From Puniceibacterium antarcticum (GTDB lineage: Bacteria > Pseudomonadota > Alphaproteobacteria > Rhodobacterales > Rhodobacteraceae), in NCBI RefSeq assembly GCF_002760615.1, contig NZ_AWWI01000154.1, forward strand, positions 1-32,847: a stretch of 32,847 nt of DNA, written 5' to 3'. Shown here piece by piece: positions 7,800 through 16,866 of the stretch; the first letter of the stretch is position 1; the number at the start of each line of letters is the position of its first letter. The notes beneath the pieces were generated by a model. That model worked only from the letters and a program-made list of their open reading frames with translations. It was not told the DNA's origin and did no database searches. A program made the position numbers and the translations under genes.

Positions 7800-10073
7800 T
7801 CAGCCGTAGGCGGCGACGGGGGTGCCGGCGATGGCGGCCATGTTCAGCAGCCCGCGTGCGGTGATTGATGGCGTCACGATATGCGCGTGGTTGGCCATGC
7901 CCATCAGCAGCGGTCCTACCTCTAGCCCGCCCCCTTTCATCTTGAGGATGTTGCGCACCCCTGATGCCGCATCCGCATGGCCGAAGATCAGCACATTTGC
8001 CGCGCCTTTCATGCGGTTGCTGGGCAGCAGCCGGGCGCGCAGGTCGGCATCCAGCGCCGCATCAACGTTCATTTCGCCCTCGTAGCAGAAATCGCGGGGG
8101 GCTGCGTCCAGAATCTGCATCGCTTCGCGCAACCGGTTGCCGCCGGGCTGATTGCCGAACTGCGACTGCGAACACAGCGCCACATTGGGGACAAGCCCGA
8201 AGCGGCGCACATGGCGGGCGGCGGCGATGGCGGTTTCGGCCAGCTGCTGCGGGGTTGGATGCACATGCACATGGGTGTCGGCGATGAACAGCGGCCCGTC
8301 TTCGAGGATCATCATCGACAGCGCGCCGACGGGTTTCAGGGCGTCACAACCTAGCACCTGCTCCACATAGTTCAGATGCCAGCGGTATTCGCCGAAGGTG
8401 CCGCAGATCATGCTGTCGGCTTCCTTGCGCTGGACCATGACGGCCGCAATGGCGGTGGTGTTGGTGCGCATGATCGCACGGGCGATGTCCGGGGACACGC
8501 CGCGCCGGGCCATGATCTCGTGATAGCTTTCCCAGTAATCGCGGTAGCGCGGGTCGTTTTCCGGGTTCACGATTTGGAAATCCTGATCGGGGCGGATCAC
8601 AAGGCCAAGGCGTTCGCAGCGCTGGGCAATCACATCGGGGCGCCCGATCAGGATCGGCTTTTCAGTGGTTTCCTGCAAAATCGCCTGGGCGGCGCGCAGC
8701 ACGCGCTCATCCTCGCCCTCGGCAAAGACCAGACTGCGCGAGGCGGTTGCCGCCGCTTCGAACACCGGGCGCATCAGCATGGAGGATTTGTAGACATTGG
8801 CATCGAGCTGGGCGCGGTAGGCCTTGAGATCCGGCAGCGGCCGCATCGCGACGCCGGTTTCCATCGCCGCCTTGGCCACAGCCGAGGAGACAACGCTGGA
8901 CAGGCGCGGGTCAAACGGTTTGGGGATCAGGTAATCGGCGCCAAAGGTCAGCCGCTCCCCCTGATAGACCGCTGCCGCCTCGGCCGAGGTGGTGGCGCGG
9001 GCCATGGCGGCGATGCCTTCGACGCAGGCGATTTCCATCTCGTCGTTGATTGTGGTGGCGCCCACATCCAGCGCCCCGCGAAAGATGAAGGGAAAGCAAA
9101 GGACGTTGTTGACCTGATTGGGGAAATCCGACCGGCCGGTGGCAATGATTGCATCCGGGGCCACGGCGCGGGCCACATCGGGCATGATTTCAGGATTGGG
9201 GTTGGCCAGGGCAAAGATGATCGGGCGGGAGGTCATGCGCTGCACCATCTCGGGTTTCAGCACATTGGGACCCGACAGGCCAAGGAACAGATCGGCGCCC
9301 TCGATCACGTCATCCAGCGTGCGCTTGTCCGTGGCCTGGGCAAAGGCGGTCTTTTGCGGGTTCATGTCGACCTCGCGGCCCTCATAGACCAGACCGTGCA
9401 CGTCACAAAGCCAGATGTTTTCGCGCCTCACACCCAGTTTCAGCAGCATGTTGAGGCAGGCAATGCCGGCCGCGCCGCCGCCTGTGGACACGATCTTGAT
9501 GTCCTCGAACGCTTTGCCGGCCACGTGCAGCGCATTGAAGGCGGCAGCACCCACAACGATGGCGGTGCCGTGCTGGTCATCGTGAAAAACCGGGATGTTC
9601 ATCCGTTCGCGGCACAGCTTTTCGACGATGAAACAATCGGGCGCCTTGATGTCCTCAAGGTTGATCGCGCCGAAGGTGGGTTCCAGCGCGCAGACGATTT
9701 CGGCCAGTTTCACCGGATCGCTTTCGTTCACCTCGATATCGAAACAGTCGATATTGGCGAATTTCTTGAACAGGACGGCCTTGCCTTCCATCACCGGTTT
9801 GGACGCCAGTGCGCCGATATTGCCAAGGCCCAGAACGGCGGTGCCGTTGCTGACCACGGCGACAAGGTTGCCGCGCGATGTGTACCGCGCGGCATTGGCC
9901 GGATCTGCCTGAATCTCAAGACAGGCCTCGGCCACGCCGGGGGAATAGGCCAGCGCAAGGTCGCGGCCATTGGCCAGCGGCTTGGTCGCGCGGACCTCAA
10001 GCTTGCCCGGTTTGGGGAATTCATGGTAGGCGAGAGCCGCCTTGCGCAGGGTGTCGTGGATGCTGTCGGACAT
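7800..10073 (-). CDS. maeB: NADP-dependent malic enzyme with phosphotransacetylase-like domain
   Basis: Oxidative decarboxylation of malate to pyruvate, yielding NADPH; cytosolic. The 757-residue protein is the long MaeB form. Residues 1 to about 430 are the malic enzyme part, with [41 protein letters not shown] (metal/substrate) and [10 protein letters not shown] (dinucleotide fold). Residues about 430-757 form a phosphate acetyltransferase-like domain that in this family is regulatory (acetyl-CoA sensing) rather than known to be catalytic. Start ATG 10073 has a modest GAGG upstream. It is divergent from cdd across 239 bases and upstream of prpE. Together the two genes fit growth on acids that enter as C4 dicarboxylates. 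Confidence 0.95.
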   Translation of the reverse strand: MSDSIHDTLRKAALAYHEFPKPGKLEVRATKPLANGRDLALAYSPGVAEACLEIQADPANAARYTSRGNLVAVVSNGTAVLGLGNIGALASKPVMEGKAVLFKKFANIDCFDIEVNESDPVKLAEIVCALEPTFGAINLEDIKAPDCFIVEKLCRERMNIPVFHDDQHGTAIVVGAAAFNALHVAGKAFEDIKIVSTGGGAAGIACLNMLLKLGVRRENIWLCDVHGLVYEGREVDMNPQKTAFAQATDKRTLDDVIEGADLFLGLSGPNVLKPEMVQRMTSRPIIFALANPNPEIMPDVARAVAPDAIIATGRSDFPNQVNNVLCFPFIFRGALDVGATTINDEMEIACVEGIAAMARATTSAEAAAVYQGERLTFGADYLIPKPFDPRLSSVVSSAVAKAAMETGVAMRPLPDLKAYRAQLDANVYKSSMLMRPVFEAAATASRSLVFAEGEDERVLRAAQAILQETTEKPILIGRPDVIAQRCERLGLVIRPDQDFQIVNPENDPRYRDYWESYHEIMARRGVSPDIARAIMRTNTTAIAAVMVQRKEADSMICGTFGEYRWHLNYVEQVLGCDALKPVGALSMMILEDGPLFIADTHVHVHPTPQQLAETAIAAARHVRRFGLVPNVALCSQSQFGNQPGGNRLREAMQILDAAPRDFCYEGEMNVDAALDADLRARLLPSNRMKGAANVLIFGHADAASGVRNILKMKGGGLEVGPLLMGMANHAHIVTPSITARGLLNMAAIAGTPVAAYG

Positions 10074-10312
10074 AGGCGGGCCTCGTGCGAAAATATGGTT
10101 CAGGGCTAAACCACTTGGTGCCCCGGCAAGGGGACTGGATCGCGCGTAGCAGTTTTTGGCGCTGTTTGTAAATGATGATGGGCGTGCGCGGATCCCTGTT
10201 GCGTGGTCTCAAGCTGTTCGGTGGCAGCCGTGTGAGTGTCAGGCCGCCCCGGCAGGAGCCTTGCAATTCAGGCGCCCGCTTCGCAAAATGCGCCAAACAA
10301 AAGGATCCTGCC

Positions 10313-10705
10313 ATGACGCTGAGAGATGCTGCCGCCGCCGTGCGAGAAAATGCCTATGCGCCCTATTCCGGTTTCAAGGTGGGGGCGGCGCTGCGCACCC
10401 CCGGCGGGCAGGTGTTCACCGGCTGCAACGTGGAAAACGTCGCCTATCCCGAAGGCACCTGCGCCGAGGCGGGCGCCATTGCCGCGATGATCGCCGCCGG
10501 AGAGACGCTGATCGCCGAGGCCTATGTCATCGCCGACAGCCCTGAACCCGTGCCGCCCTGTGGTGGCTGCCGTCAGAAGCTGGCGGAATTTGCCGGATTG
10601 GACGTCGTCGTGACCCTTGCCAACCTCGTGGGGGTCGAAAAGGTGATGACGTTGGGCCAGCTGTTGCCCGGGGCCTTTGGCAAGGGCCATATGGACCCCG
10701 CCTGA
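10313..10705 (+). CDS. cdd: Cytidine deaminase
   Basis: Zinc enzyme deaminating cytidine and deoxycytidine to (deoxy)uridine; first gene of the nucleoside salvage operon. The 130-residue product has the small tetrameric-type layout. FKVGAAL and NVENVAYPEGTCAEAGA carry the zinc ligand Cys50 and proton-shuttle Glu52, and PPCGGCRQ carries the ligands Cys83 and Cys86. ATG 10313 is preceded by AAAGGA; an open frame extends further upstream to 10172 but would add a non-conserved N-terminus. Its stop overlaps the deoA start by one base (TGATG), indicating coupled translation. Confidence 0.95.
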   Translation: MTLRDAAAAVRENAYAPYSGFKVGAALRTPGGQVFTGCNVENVAYPEGTCAEAGAIAAMIAAGETLIAEAYVIADSPEPVPPCGGCRQKLAEFAGLDVVVTLANLVGVEKVMTLGQLLPGAFGKGHMDPA

Positions 10706-12006
10706 TGGATGCACGCCGGATCATCGCCGCCCTGCGCCGGGGCGAAGAGCCGTCACCCGAGGCGCTGAGCTGGTTTGCGGTCGGCCTTGCCAATGGGCGG
10801 GTCAGCGATGCGCAGGCCGGGGCCTTTGCCATGGGGGTCTGCCTGCGCGGATTGTCCGAGGCAGGCCGTGTGGCGCTGACACGGGCGATGCGGGATTCCG
10901 GGCGCGTGCTGGCTTGGGATCTGGACGCGCCGGTGCTGGACAAACATTCCACCGGGGGAGTGGGCGATTGCGTGTCGCTGGTGCTGGCGCCCGCGCTGGC
11001 CGCCTGCGGGGTCTATGTGCCGATGATTTCGGGCCGGGGGCTGGGCCATACCGGCGGCACGCTGGACAAGATGGAGGCGATCCCCGGCGTGGTGACGACG
11101 CTGGACGAGGCGCGGTTTCGCGATGTGGTGGCGCGGGCGGGCTGTGCGATTGTCAGCGCCACTACGGATATCGCCCCGGCGGACCGGCGGCTGTATGCAG
11201 TGCGGGATGTGACGGGAACGGTGGAATCACTCGACCTGATCTGTGCCTCGATCCTGTCGAAAAAGCTGGCGGCGGGGCTGGAGGGGCTGGTGCTGGACGT
11301 CAAGGTCGGCTCTGGCGCGTTTATGAAATCCGACGCAGAGGCGCGCGCACTGGCGCAGGCGCTGGTCGGGACCGCCACAGCGGCGGGCTGCCCGACAATC
11401 GCGCTGATCACCGACATGTCGCAGCCGCTGGCGCCCGCCCTTGGCAATGCGCTGGAGGTGGATGCGGCGCTGCGGGTGCTGACGGGGCTGGAGCATGGGC
11501 GGCTTGGCGCGTTGAGTGAGGCGCTGGGTGGTGCCCTGCTGCACGGCGCGGGGCTCTGTGCAACGGCGGAGGCGGGGGCGGCGCAGATTGCCGCTGTGCT
11601 GGCCTCGGGCGCTGCGGCAGAGCGGTTCGCGCGGATGGTGGCAGCAATGGGCGGGCCGGTCGGGTTTGTCGAGCACTGGGCGCGGTTCCTGCCCGAAGCA
11701 ACGGTGATCGAGGAAGTGCACGCCCCGGAGTCTGGTGTGATTTCTGCCATCGACGGCGAGGCGCTGGGGCTGGCTGTGGTCGCTTTGGGTGGAGGGCGGC
11801 AGGTGGAGGGTGATGTGATCGACCCGGGCGTCGGCCTGTCCGATGTGCTGCCGCTGGGCACGCAGGTTGTGAAGGGCCAGCCGCTGGCGCGCGTGCATGC
11901 GGCACGTTCGGCCCCGGCTGATGTGGCTGTGCGCGCCGTGCGGGCGGCGGTGACGATTGGCGCCATGCCCGGGATCGGGCCGCTGGTGCGGGAGCGGGTT
12001 GGGTGA
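10705..12006 (+). CDS. deoA: Thymidine phosphorylase
   Basis: Phosphorolysis of thymidine (and deoxyuridine made by Cdd) to the free base plus deoxyribose-1-phosphate. The 433-residue protein contains the signature LDKHSTGGVGD, the phosphate/substrate region SGRGLGHTGGTLDKMEAIPG, DVKVGSGAFM and a C-terminal pyrimidine phosphorylase domain. It follows cdd with a one-base overlap. The 123 bases between it and deoB hold a copy of a dispersed intergenic repeat but no gene. Length and motifs fit DeoA better than the shorter anthranilate phosphoribosyltransferase relatives. Confidence 0.95.
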   Translation: MDARRIIAALRRGEEPSPEALSWFAVGLANGRVSDAQAGAFAMGVCLRGLSEAGRVALTRAMRDSGRVLAWDLDAPVLDKHSTGGVGDCVSLVLAPALAACGVYVPMISGRGLGHTGGTLDKMEAIPGVVTTLDEARFRDVVARAGCAIVSATTDIAPADRRLYAVRDVTGTVESLDLICASILSKKLAAGLEGLVLDVKVGSGAFMKSDAEARALAQALVGTATAAGCPTIALITDMSQPLAPALGNALEVDAALRVLTGLEHGRLGALSEALGGALLHGAGLCATAEAGAAQIAAVLASGAAAERFARMVAAMGGPVGFVEHWARFLPEATVIEEVHAPESGVISAIDGEALGLAVVALGGGRQVEGDVIDPGVGLSDVLPLGTQVVKGQPLARVHAARSAPADVAVRAVRAAVTIGAMPGIGPLVRERVG

Positions 12007-12071
12007 GCGTGACTTTGTCTGGCTCTGCGCCTGTGGCTGCGGCGGGAACGAGGGGCGCTGCCCCTCGCGCT

Positions 12072-12103
12072 CCCCGGCGTATTTTGAAAGAGAAGAAGCC
12101 GGG
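12072..12103 (+). repeat. Dispersed stem-loop element between deoA and deoB (copy 2)
   Basis: CCCGG (12073-12077) and CCGGG (12099-12103) flank a 21-base conserved core containing GTATTTTGAAAGAGAAGAAG. The same core recurs elsewhere in the window with different but still complementary arms at two sites. It lies 26 bases ahead of the deoB start, inside the presumed operon mRNA. Confidence 0.6.
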
Positions 12104-12129
12104 ACCCTGTTTCGGGCAAGGGGGCTGAG

Positions 12130-13335
12130 ATGCGTGTATTTCTGGTGGTGATGGATTCCGTCGGGATCGGCGGCGCGCCGGATGCGGCGGCATATTTCAA
12201 CGGGGATTTGCCCGATACCGGTGCCAATACGCTGGGCCATATCGCGCAGGCCTGTGCGACGGGTCTGGCCGAGGAGGGGCGGTCGGGGCCTTTGTGCCTG
12301 CCGGTGCTGGATGGGCTGGGGCTGGGGGCGGCGGTGAAGCTCGCCTCGGGCCTTGAGGCCCCCGGGCTGGGGGCTGTGCCTGCGGGGCGCTGGGGCGCGG
12401 CGAATGAGACCTCGCGCGGCAAGGACACGCCGTCGGGCCATTGGGAGCTGGCGGGGCTGCCGGTGCCCTGGGACTGGCATTATTTCCCCGATGCCCTGCC
12501 TGCCTTTCCCGAGGAGGTTGTGCGCATTTGCTGTGAGCTGGCGGGGACCGAGGGGATCCTTGGCAATTGCCACGGGTCGGGCACGGTGATGATCGATCGG
12601 TTCGGGGCAGAGCATCTGCGCACCGGCCAGCCGATCTGTTACACTTCGGCGGATTCGGTGTTTCAGATCGCGGCGCATGAAGAGGTCTTTGGCCTGGAGC
12701 GGCTTTATGATCTTTGCAAGGCGCTGGCGCCGCATCTGCATGCGATGAAGGTAGGACGGGTGATTGCGCGGCCCTTTGTGGGAACTGAGGGCGCATTCAG
12801 GCGCACCGGAAACCGGCATGATTATGCAATCACCCCCCCCGCGCCGCTGCTGACCAACTGGGTGCAGGATGCGGGGCGGGCGGTCTTTGGCATCGGCAAG
12901 ATCGGCGATATTCTGTCGATGCAGGGGATTGATGAGGTCCGCACCGGGACGGATGAGATGCTGATGGGGCATCTGGGTGATCTGGTGGACACAGCGCCCG
13001 AGGGCAGTCTGACCTTCGCCAATTTTGTCGAGTTCGACAGCCTTTGGGGGCATAGGCGCGATGTGTCGGGCTATGCCCGGGCGCTGGAATGGTTCGACGC
13101 GGAAATCGGCCGGCTGATCCCGCGGCTGCGCGGCGGCGACCTCTTGTGCCTGACGGCAGATCACGGCAATGACCCGACGTGGAGCGGCACGGATCACACG
13201 CGCGAACGTGTGCCGGTGCTGATCCACGGGGCCGGGTGCGGTGCGCTGGGTCAGGTTGCATTTGCCGATGTTGCCGCCAGTATCGCGGCGCATCTTGGCG
13301 TAGGGGCCATGGGCCCGGGAAGGAGCTTTCTCTGA
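12130..13335 (+). CDS. deoB: Phosphopentomutase
   Basis: Converts (deoxy)ribose-1-phosphate to the 5-phosphate, feeding sugar from nucleosides into central metabolism. The 401-residue protein belongs to the alkaline phosphatase-like metalloenzymes. The N-terminal VVMDSVGIGGAPDA carries the first metal Asp, DTGANTLGHIA the conserved phosphoacceptor region, and the C-terminal TADHGNDPTWSGTDHTRE the His/Asp metal ligands. No deoC aldolase gene is in this operon, so deoxyribose-5-phosphate must be handled by a gene elsewhere. The TGA overlaps the add start by one base. Confidence 0.95.
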   Translation: MRVFLVVMDSVGIGGAPDAAAYFNGDLPDTGANTLGHIAQACATGLAEEGRSGPLCLPVLDGLGLGAAVKLASGLEAPGLGAVPAGRWGAANETSRGKDTPSGHWELAGLPVPWDWHYFPDALPAFPEEVVRICCELAGTEGILGNCHGSGTVMIDRFGAEHLRTGQPICYTSADSVFQIAAHEEVFGLERLYDLCKALAPHLHAMKVGRVIARPFVGTEGAFRRTGNRHDYAITPPAPLLTNWVQDAGRAVFGIGKIGDILSMQGIDEVRTGTDEMLMGHLGDLVDTAPEGSLTFANFVEFDSLWGHRRDVSGYARALEWFDAEIGRLIPRLRGGDLLCLTADHGNDPTWSGTDHTRERVPVLIHGAGCGALGQVAFADVAASIAAHLGVGAMGPGRSFL

Positions 13336-14363
13336 TGGGCCGGTATGACGAGCGCGATCCGCTGACGGAGGAAGATCTGGCAGGCATTGCCGATCTGCCC
13401 AAGGTCGAACTGCACCTGCATCACGAGGGCGCGGCGCCGCCTGCCTTTATCCGGGGGCTCGCGAAAGAGAAGTCGGTGAACCTGAGCGGGGTGTTCCGCG
13501 AAGATGGCAGCTATGCCTACCGCGATTTTGTGCATTTCCTGAGCGTCTATGAGGCCGCAACCGAGGTTCTGAAAACCCCGCGCGATTATGCCCGCCTGAC
13601 CACCGCCCTGCTGGAAGACTGCGCCAAGAACGGCGTGATCTATTGCGAGACCTTCATCAGCCCGGATTTCTGCGGCGGTGGCGATCTGGGCGCCTGGCGC
13701 GAATATCTGCACGCGATGCAAGAGGCGGCGGCAGAGGCCGAGCGCGATATGGGGATCACCCTGCGCGGCATCGTCACCTGCATCCGCCATTTCGGCCCGG
13801 ACAAGGCCAGACCCGCCGCACGCTGCGCGGCCGAGACGGCAGGCGACTGGATCGTCGGGTTCGGCATGGGCGGGGATGAGAACCGGGGCGAGCTGCGCGA
13901 CTTTGCCTATTCCTTTGACATGGCGCGCGAGGCCGGGCTGCAGCTGACCACCCATGCGGGCGAATGGCGCGGCCCGTCCGAGGTGCGTTCCGCTGTCGAG
14001 GATCTGCGCGTGGCGCGCATCGGGCATGGGGTGCGGGCAATCGAGGACCTTGCCCTTGTCGATCTGCTGGCCGAGACCGGCGTTGTGCTTGAGGTCTGCC
14101 CGGGGTCCAACGTCATGCTGGGCGTCTATCCCGACCTTGCCACCCACCCGATTGCCGAGCTGCGCGAGCGTGGCGTCAAGGTGACCGTGTCCACCGACGA
14201 TCCGCCGTTTTTCCACACCACCATGCGGCAGGAATATGTCACTCTGGCCGAGACGTTCCAATGGGACGCAGAGGTTATGCGCGAGATCACCCGCACGGCG
14301 GCCGAAGCGGCCTTTTGTGATGAAGAGACCCGAAAAACGATCCTGAAAAGACTGGAAACCTGA
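13335..14363 (+). CDS. add: Adenosine deaminase
   Basis: Zinc-dependent amidohydrolase-fold enzyme that deaminates adenosine to inosine; supplies the purine arm of the salvage operon. 342 residues. Visible motifs are [11 protein letters not shown] (zinc ligands His27 and His29), [14 protein letters not shown] and the C-terminal VSTDDPPFF (metal-binding Asp). The third residue after the HxH pair is usually HLHLDG/HLHLEG; here it is HLHHEG, a minor substitution. I chose ATG 13335, overlapping the deoB stop and preceded by AGGAGC, instead of the longer open frame from 13179 that would run deep inside deoB. Related adenine deaminases share this fold, so adenine as substrate is possible. Confidence 0.9.
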   Translation: MGRYDERDPLTEEDLAGIADLPKVELHLHHEGAAPPAFIRGLAKEKSVNLSGVFREDGSYAYRDFVHFLSVYEAATEVLKTPRDYARLTTALLEDCAKNGVIYCETFISPDFCGGGDLGAWREYLHAMQEAAAEAERDMGITLRGIVTCIRHFGPDKARPAARCAAETAGDWIVGFGMGGDENRGELRDFAYSFDMAREAGLQLTTHAGEWRGPSEVRSAVEDLRVARIGHGVRAIEDLALVDLLAETGVVLEVCPGSNVMLGVYPDLATHPIAELRERGVKVTVSTDDPPFFHTTMRQEYVTLAETFQWDAEVMREITRTAAEAAFCDEETRKTILKRLET

Positions 14364-14995
14364 TGACCGAGCATCTGACCATCGTCACTCATCCGCTGGT
14401 GCAGCATAAGCTGACGCTGATGCGGGAAAAGGGCACCTCGACCGCGGTGTTCCGCCAGCTGCTGCGCGAGATCAGCCAGTTTCTGGCCTATGAGGTGACG
14501 CGCGACCTGCCGCTGACCAAACGGCGGATCGAAACGCCGATGCAGGAAATGGAAGCCCCGGTTCTGGCGGGCAAGAAGCTGGCGCTGATTTCGATCCTGC
14601 GCGCGGGCAACGGGCTGCTGGACGGGGTGCTGGAACTGATACCGTCAGCCCGGATCGGGTTTGTCGGGCTCTACCGGGACGAGGCGACGCTGCAGCCGGT
14701 GCAGTATTACTTCAAGGTGCCGGAAAGCCTTGAGGACCGGCTGGTGATCGCGGTGGACCCGATGCTGGCGACCGGCAATTCCTCGGTCGCGGCGATTGAT
14801 CTGCTGAAAAAGGCCGGGGCGACGAACATCCGGTTCCTGTGCCTGCTGGCCGCGCCCGAAGGGGTGGCGCGGATGAAAGAGGCGCACCCGGATGTGCCGA
14901 TTGTCACCGCATCGCTGGACCGCTGCCTGAACGACAAGGGCTATATCGTGCCGGGACTGGGCGATGCCGGGGACCGGATGTTCGGCACCAAGTGA
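14363..14995 (+). CDS. upp: Uracil phosphoribosyltransferase
   Basis: Makes UMP from uracil and PRPP, capturing the base released upstream in the pathway. 210 residues, the standard length. The PRPP-binding loop is [13 protein letters not shown] (residues about 132-144; GGS is more usual than GNS here). CLLAAPEGV and the C-terminal uracil-binding segment [17 protein letters not shown] are present. Its ATG overlaps the add stop by one base. Transcription ends at the hairpin at 15008-15042. Confidence 0.96.
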   Translation: MTEHLTIVTHPLVQHKLTLMREKGTSTAVFRQLLREISQFLAYEVTRDLPLTKRRIETPMQEMEAPVLAGKKLALISILRAGNGLLDGVLELIPSARIGFVGLYRDEATLQPVQYYFKVPESLEDRLVIAVDPMLATGNSSVAAIDLLKKAGATNIRFLCLLAAPEGVARMKEAHPDVPIVTASLDRCLNDKGYIVPGLGDAGDRMFGTK

Positions 14996-15007
14996 GGCGG
15001 GAGAGGT

Positions 15008-15042
15008 TTGCCGACAGGGGCGTCCTGTCGGCAAGGTCTTTT
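15008..15042 (+). terminator. Terminator of the cdd-deoA-deoB-add-upp operon
   Basis: TTGCCGACAGG and CCTGTCGGCAA form a perfect 11-bp stem with loop GGCGT, followed by GGTCTTTT on the plus strand. It lies 13 bases after upp and abuts the stop codon of the convergent small gene, which it may also serve weakly. Confidence 0.85.
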
Positions 15043-15275
15043 CAGGCGTCGGTGTTCAGGGCAGCCTGACAGGACTCGGCCAAGGCACGGTCCGGATCTT
15101 GTGTGCCCAAGGGGGTCGCCCAACCGGCATCTTCGACGATGCTGCGACGCTGATAGGAACTGGCGGCGGCCAGTTCGGCCATCACAGTGCTGGCGCCCGG
15201 GTCATTCTGCGCGTTGCGCAGGCAATAGGGTGTGAGGGCAGAGGCGACAGCCGCTGAGGAGTGCGTGTCAGACAT
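15042..15275 (-). CDS. C-terminal part of a small conserved alphaproteobacterial protein
   Basis: Encodes 77 residues beginning MSDTHSSAAVASALTPYC and containing IVEDAGWATPLGTQDPD...AESCQAAL. The A-V-A-S-A-L-x-P-Y-C start and the GWAT-P-GT segment with a second Cys are what I recall from a family of about 110-residue alphaproteobacterial proteins with an N-terminal membrane anchor. That anchor is encoded immediately upstream in the same reading frame, separated only by TAA 15276-15278. This frame is therefore probably the soluble domain of a split gene. It could be made by reinitiation at the ATG that directly follows the stop. Function unknown. Confidence 0.6.
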   Translation of the reverse strand: MSDTHSSAAVASALTPYCLRNAQNDPGASTVMAELAAASSYQRRSIVEDAGWATPLGTQDPDRALAESCQAALNTDA

Positions 15276-15392
15276 TTACAATGCTGTGCTGCCGGTCACC
15301 CAGCCGCCCCAGTTGAATCCGAAAATCGCCAGAGCAATTGCGCCGGCCCCTGCACCCAATAGTGCGGGTTTCGTCCATTCTGGATTCTGCAT
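15276..15392 (-). pseudogene. N-terminal membrane anchor separated by an in-frame TAA
   Basis: ATG 15392 opens a 38-residue frame (MQNPEWTKPALLGAGAGAIA...) with one hydrophobic segment ending GFNWGGWVTGSTAL. TAA at 15276-15278 stops it, and the very next codon is the ATG of the downstream 77-residue frame, with no frame change. Reading through the TAA gives a continuous ~116-residue protein of plausible architecture: membrane anchor, then a periplasmic or cytoplasmic Cys-containing domain. A nonsense mutation (for example from CAA, AAA or GAA), a sequencing error, or a genuine two-cistron arrangement are all possible. No clear ribosome binding site precedes 15392. Confidence 0.6.
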
Positions 15393-15435
15393 GAATTTTA
15401 GGCCAATCTGTGTAAGAAAAGGACGCGGTATTGCG

Positions 15436-15535
15436 CCCTAAAGCGTTTCGACTATGTCTTGAGCTACCGAGCGATCGCCACGCGCGTTCAAATCTGTGAT
15501 TTGAGACAGCGACTGGTGTATCAGCTTTGGATCGA
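15436..15535. repeat. Partial copy of the AAAGCGT palindromic repeat
   Basis: CCCTAAAGCGTTTCG (15436-15450) is identical to the left end of the complete element at 15594, 158 bases away. The remainder is diverged and ends near 15535 in a weak CAGCTTT. With the complete copy and about 60 bases of A/T-richer DNA, it fills the gene-free stretch 15393-15755, in which I see no coding frame with support. Confidence 0.45.
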
Positions 15536-15593
15536 ACCGCTATATATCCAGTGTAACACAGTCTGCCTGCTTTGTGCGGATTGAATGATTTTG

Positions 15594-15703
15594 CCCTAAA
15601 GCGTTTCGGGTTTGACCTGAGAAAAAGGGCATCGGATTTCGCGCTCGACCAAAGGGAGAGACCGCGAACAAGCGATTCAGATTAAAGGCGGCACGCTTTG
15701 ATC
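15594..15703. repeat. Complete ~105-bp AAAGCGT...ACGCTTT palindromic repeat
   Basis: The element opens CCCTAAAGCGTTTCG and closes GGCACGCTTTGA, with terminal inverted repeats TAAAGCGT/ACGCTTT and an inner pair CTGA/TCAG at matching distances. A second inverted pair nearer the centre (CGCGCTC and GAGACCGCG) lets the whole unit fold into a long imperfect hairpin. It lies in the 3' flank of the minus-strand gene 15756-16775, as the related copy near 2089 lies in the 3' flank of glyA. No transposase is present, so it resembles a MITE/REP-type element. Confidence 0.65.
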
Positions 15704-15755
15704 GGGGCCGCGGAATCCGTTTGGCTTTGCCCATCAAACCGGCATCTGACAGCAA

Positions 15756-16775
15756 TCAGCCGCCGCAGATGCCTTGCAGGCGCACCCAGTCCGCATCGGT
15801 CAGCACCGGGCGGCTGTCATCGGACTTGTGCGGATCCGCCGCGATCAGAGCCGGGGTCGTGTCATCGGCAAGATCCTCGGCATAGGGCGTTGTGCGCAGA
15901 TCCGCCGCGCCAAAGGCCTCAACCATCCGGGCCAGCGGTTCCGCTGGCGGGTCTTCGGCCATCAAGGTCTGAGCGTAATCCTCCAGAACGGATTCGGGCA
16001 GCGATCCGGTGGTCAGCAGCTTGAGACTGGCCCAGAGACCTGCGTGGTGCAGCAACCCTTCGAGCGGATCACGCCCCTGGCGGCGCAGGGATTCCACCAG
16101 GACATAGCCTGCGGTAACATCCGGATCCTCGGGCCGTTCGACCAGCGCACGGTTCAGCAGAATGCGCCCGCCCGGCAGGTGCAGCGTTGTGCGCACGCCG
16201 TCGCGCACCACAACCAGCGCATCGCGCCGCTCTTCGCCCAGAATGCGGGCGGACAGGCGGCGCAGCGCCTCCTGTGCCTGCGGGGCGGTGCAGGCCGGAC
16301 CAGCGACCCGGGTGATGCGTTCCAGCAGGGCTTCGCCAATCTCGACCCGCTTGACCATGGGCACCACCTCGACCGTGTGGCGCAACAGCGCGCCGGGCAG
16401 CCAGAACACCGCCAGCAGCACGACCAGTCCGGCGATGCTGCCCGTGACCCAGCCGCGCAGCTTGCCCCGGCGGGGGCGGCGGCGTTCGATCGCGCGGTGC
16501 ACGCGGTCAAGCGCGTCGATCATGTCTGTTTCAGAGGCGGGAATTTCCAGCGTCTCATCCGGATCGCCATCTGGATGATAAAGCGCCGGCAAAGCGCCCT
16601 TGTTGACGCGCGCCACAGCGGCGAGAGACCAATGCGTCAGAATCCGGTCGCGGGTGTCCATTATGGTCAGCGAGGCATCCCCGAGAGAGACAACCACATC
16701 ACGACGTTCCGCATCCGGGGAAGGTCGCCAGAAGCCAGTTGCCTCAAGCCGTTGGTATTTGTTCAGCGCTGTCAT
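15756..16775 (-). CDS. Membrane protein resembling an M48 peptidase without the HExxH motif
   Basis: 339 residues. Residues 1 to about 95 look like a small beta-rich domain of the kind found ahead of some bacterial M48-like proteins. A basic stretch (98-107) and one membrane segment (about 109-130) follow. The C-terminal part reads like an M48 metallopeptidase: LHLPGGRILLNRALV (about 199-212) corresponds to the usual NAFALPGGxIxxxxGLL. The next segment, DVTAGYVLVESLRRQGRDP, sits where the zinc motif HExxH and the following R-D-P should be. There V227-E228-S229-L230-R231 replaces HExxH, so both zinc His are absent and proteolysis is unlikely. A structural or regulatory role is an inference. 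It is transcribed alone, between convergent and codirectional neighbours. Confidence 0.6.
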   Translation of the reverse strand: MTALNKYQRLEATGFWRPSPDAERRDVVVSLGDASLTIMDTRDRILTHWSLAAVARVNKGALPALYHPDGDPDETLEIPASETDMIDALDRVHRAIERRRPRRGKLRGWVTGSIAGLVVLLAVFWLPGALLRHTVEVVPMVKRVEIGEALLERITRVAGPACTAPQAQEALRRLSARILGEERRDALVVVRDGVRTTLHLPGGRILLNRALVERPEDPDVTAGYVLVESLRRQGRDPLEGLLHHAGLWASLKLLTTGSLPESVLEDYAQTLMAEDPPAEPLARMVEAFGAADLRTTPYAEDLADDTTPALIAADPHKSDDSRPVLTDADWVRLQGICGG

Positions 16776-16866
16776 GCGGGCTGCTGCTCTGCCTCATCTT
16801 TGCGCGGACCCTACACGGCGGCGCGCCCCGAGGAAAGCCCGCAGCGGCACGGACAAAGGCGCCACC

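Noticed and set aside
11227-13293. 688-codon minus-strand frame across deoA and deoB
   Set aside because: Antisense to two genes with unambiguous motifs; the translation is Arg/Pro/His-rich shadow sequence.
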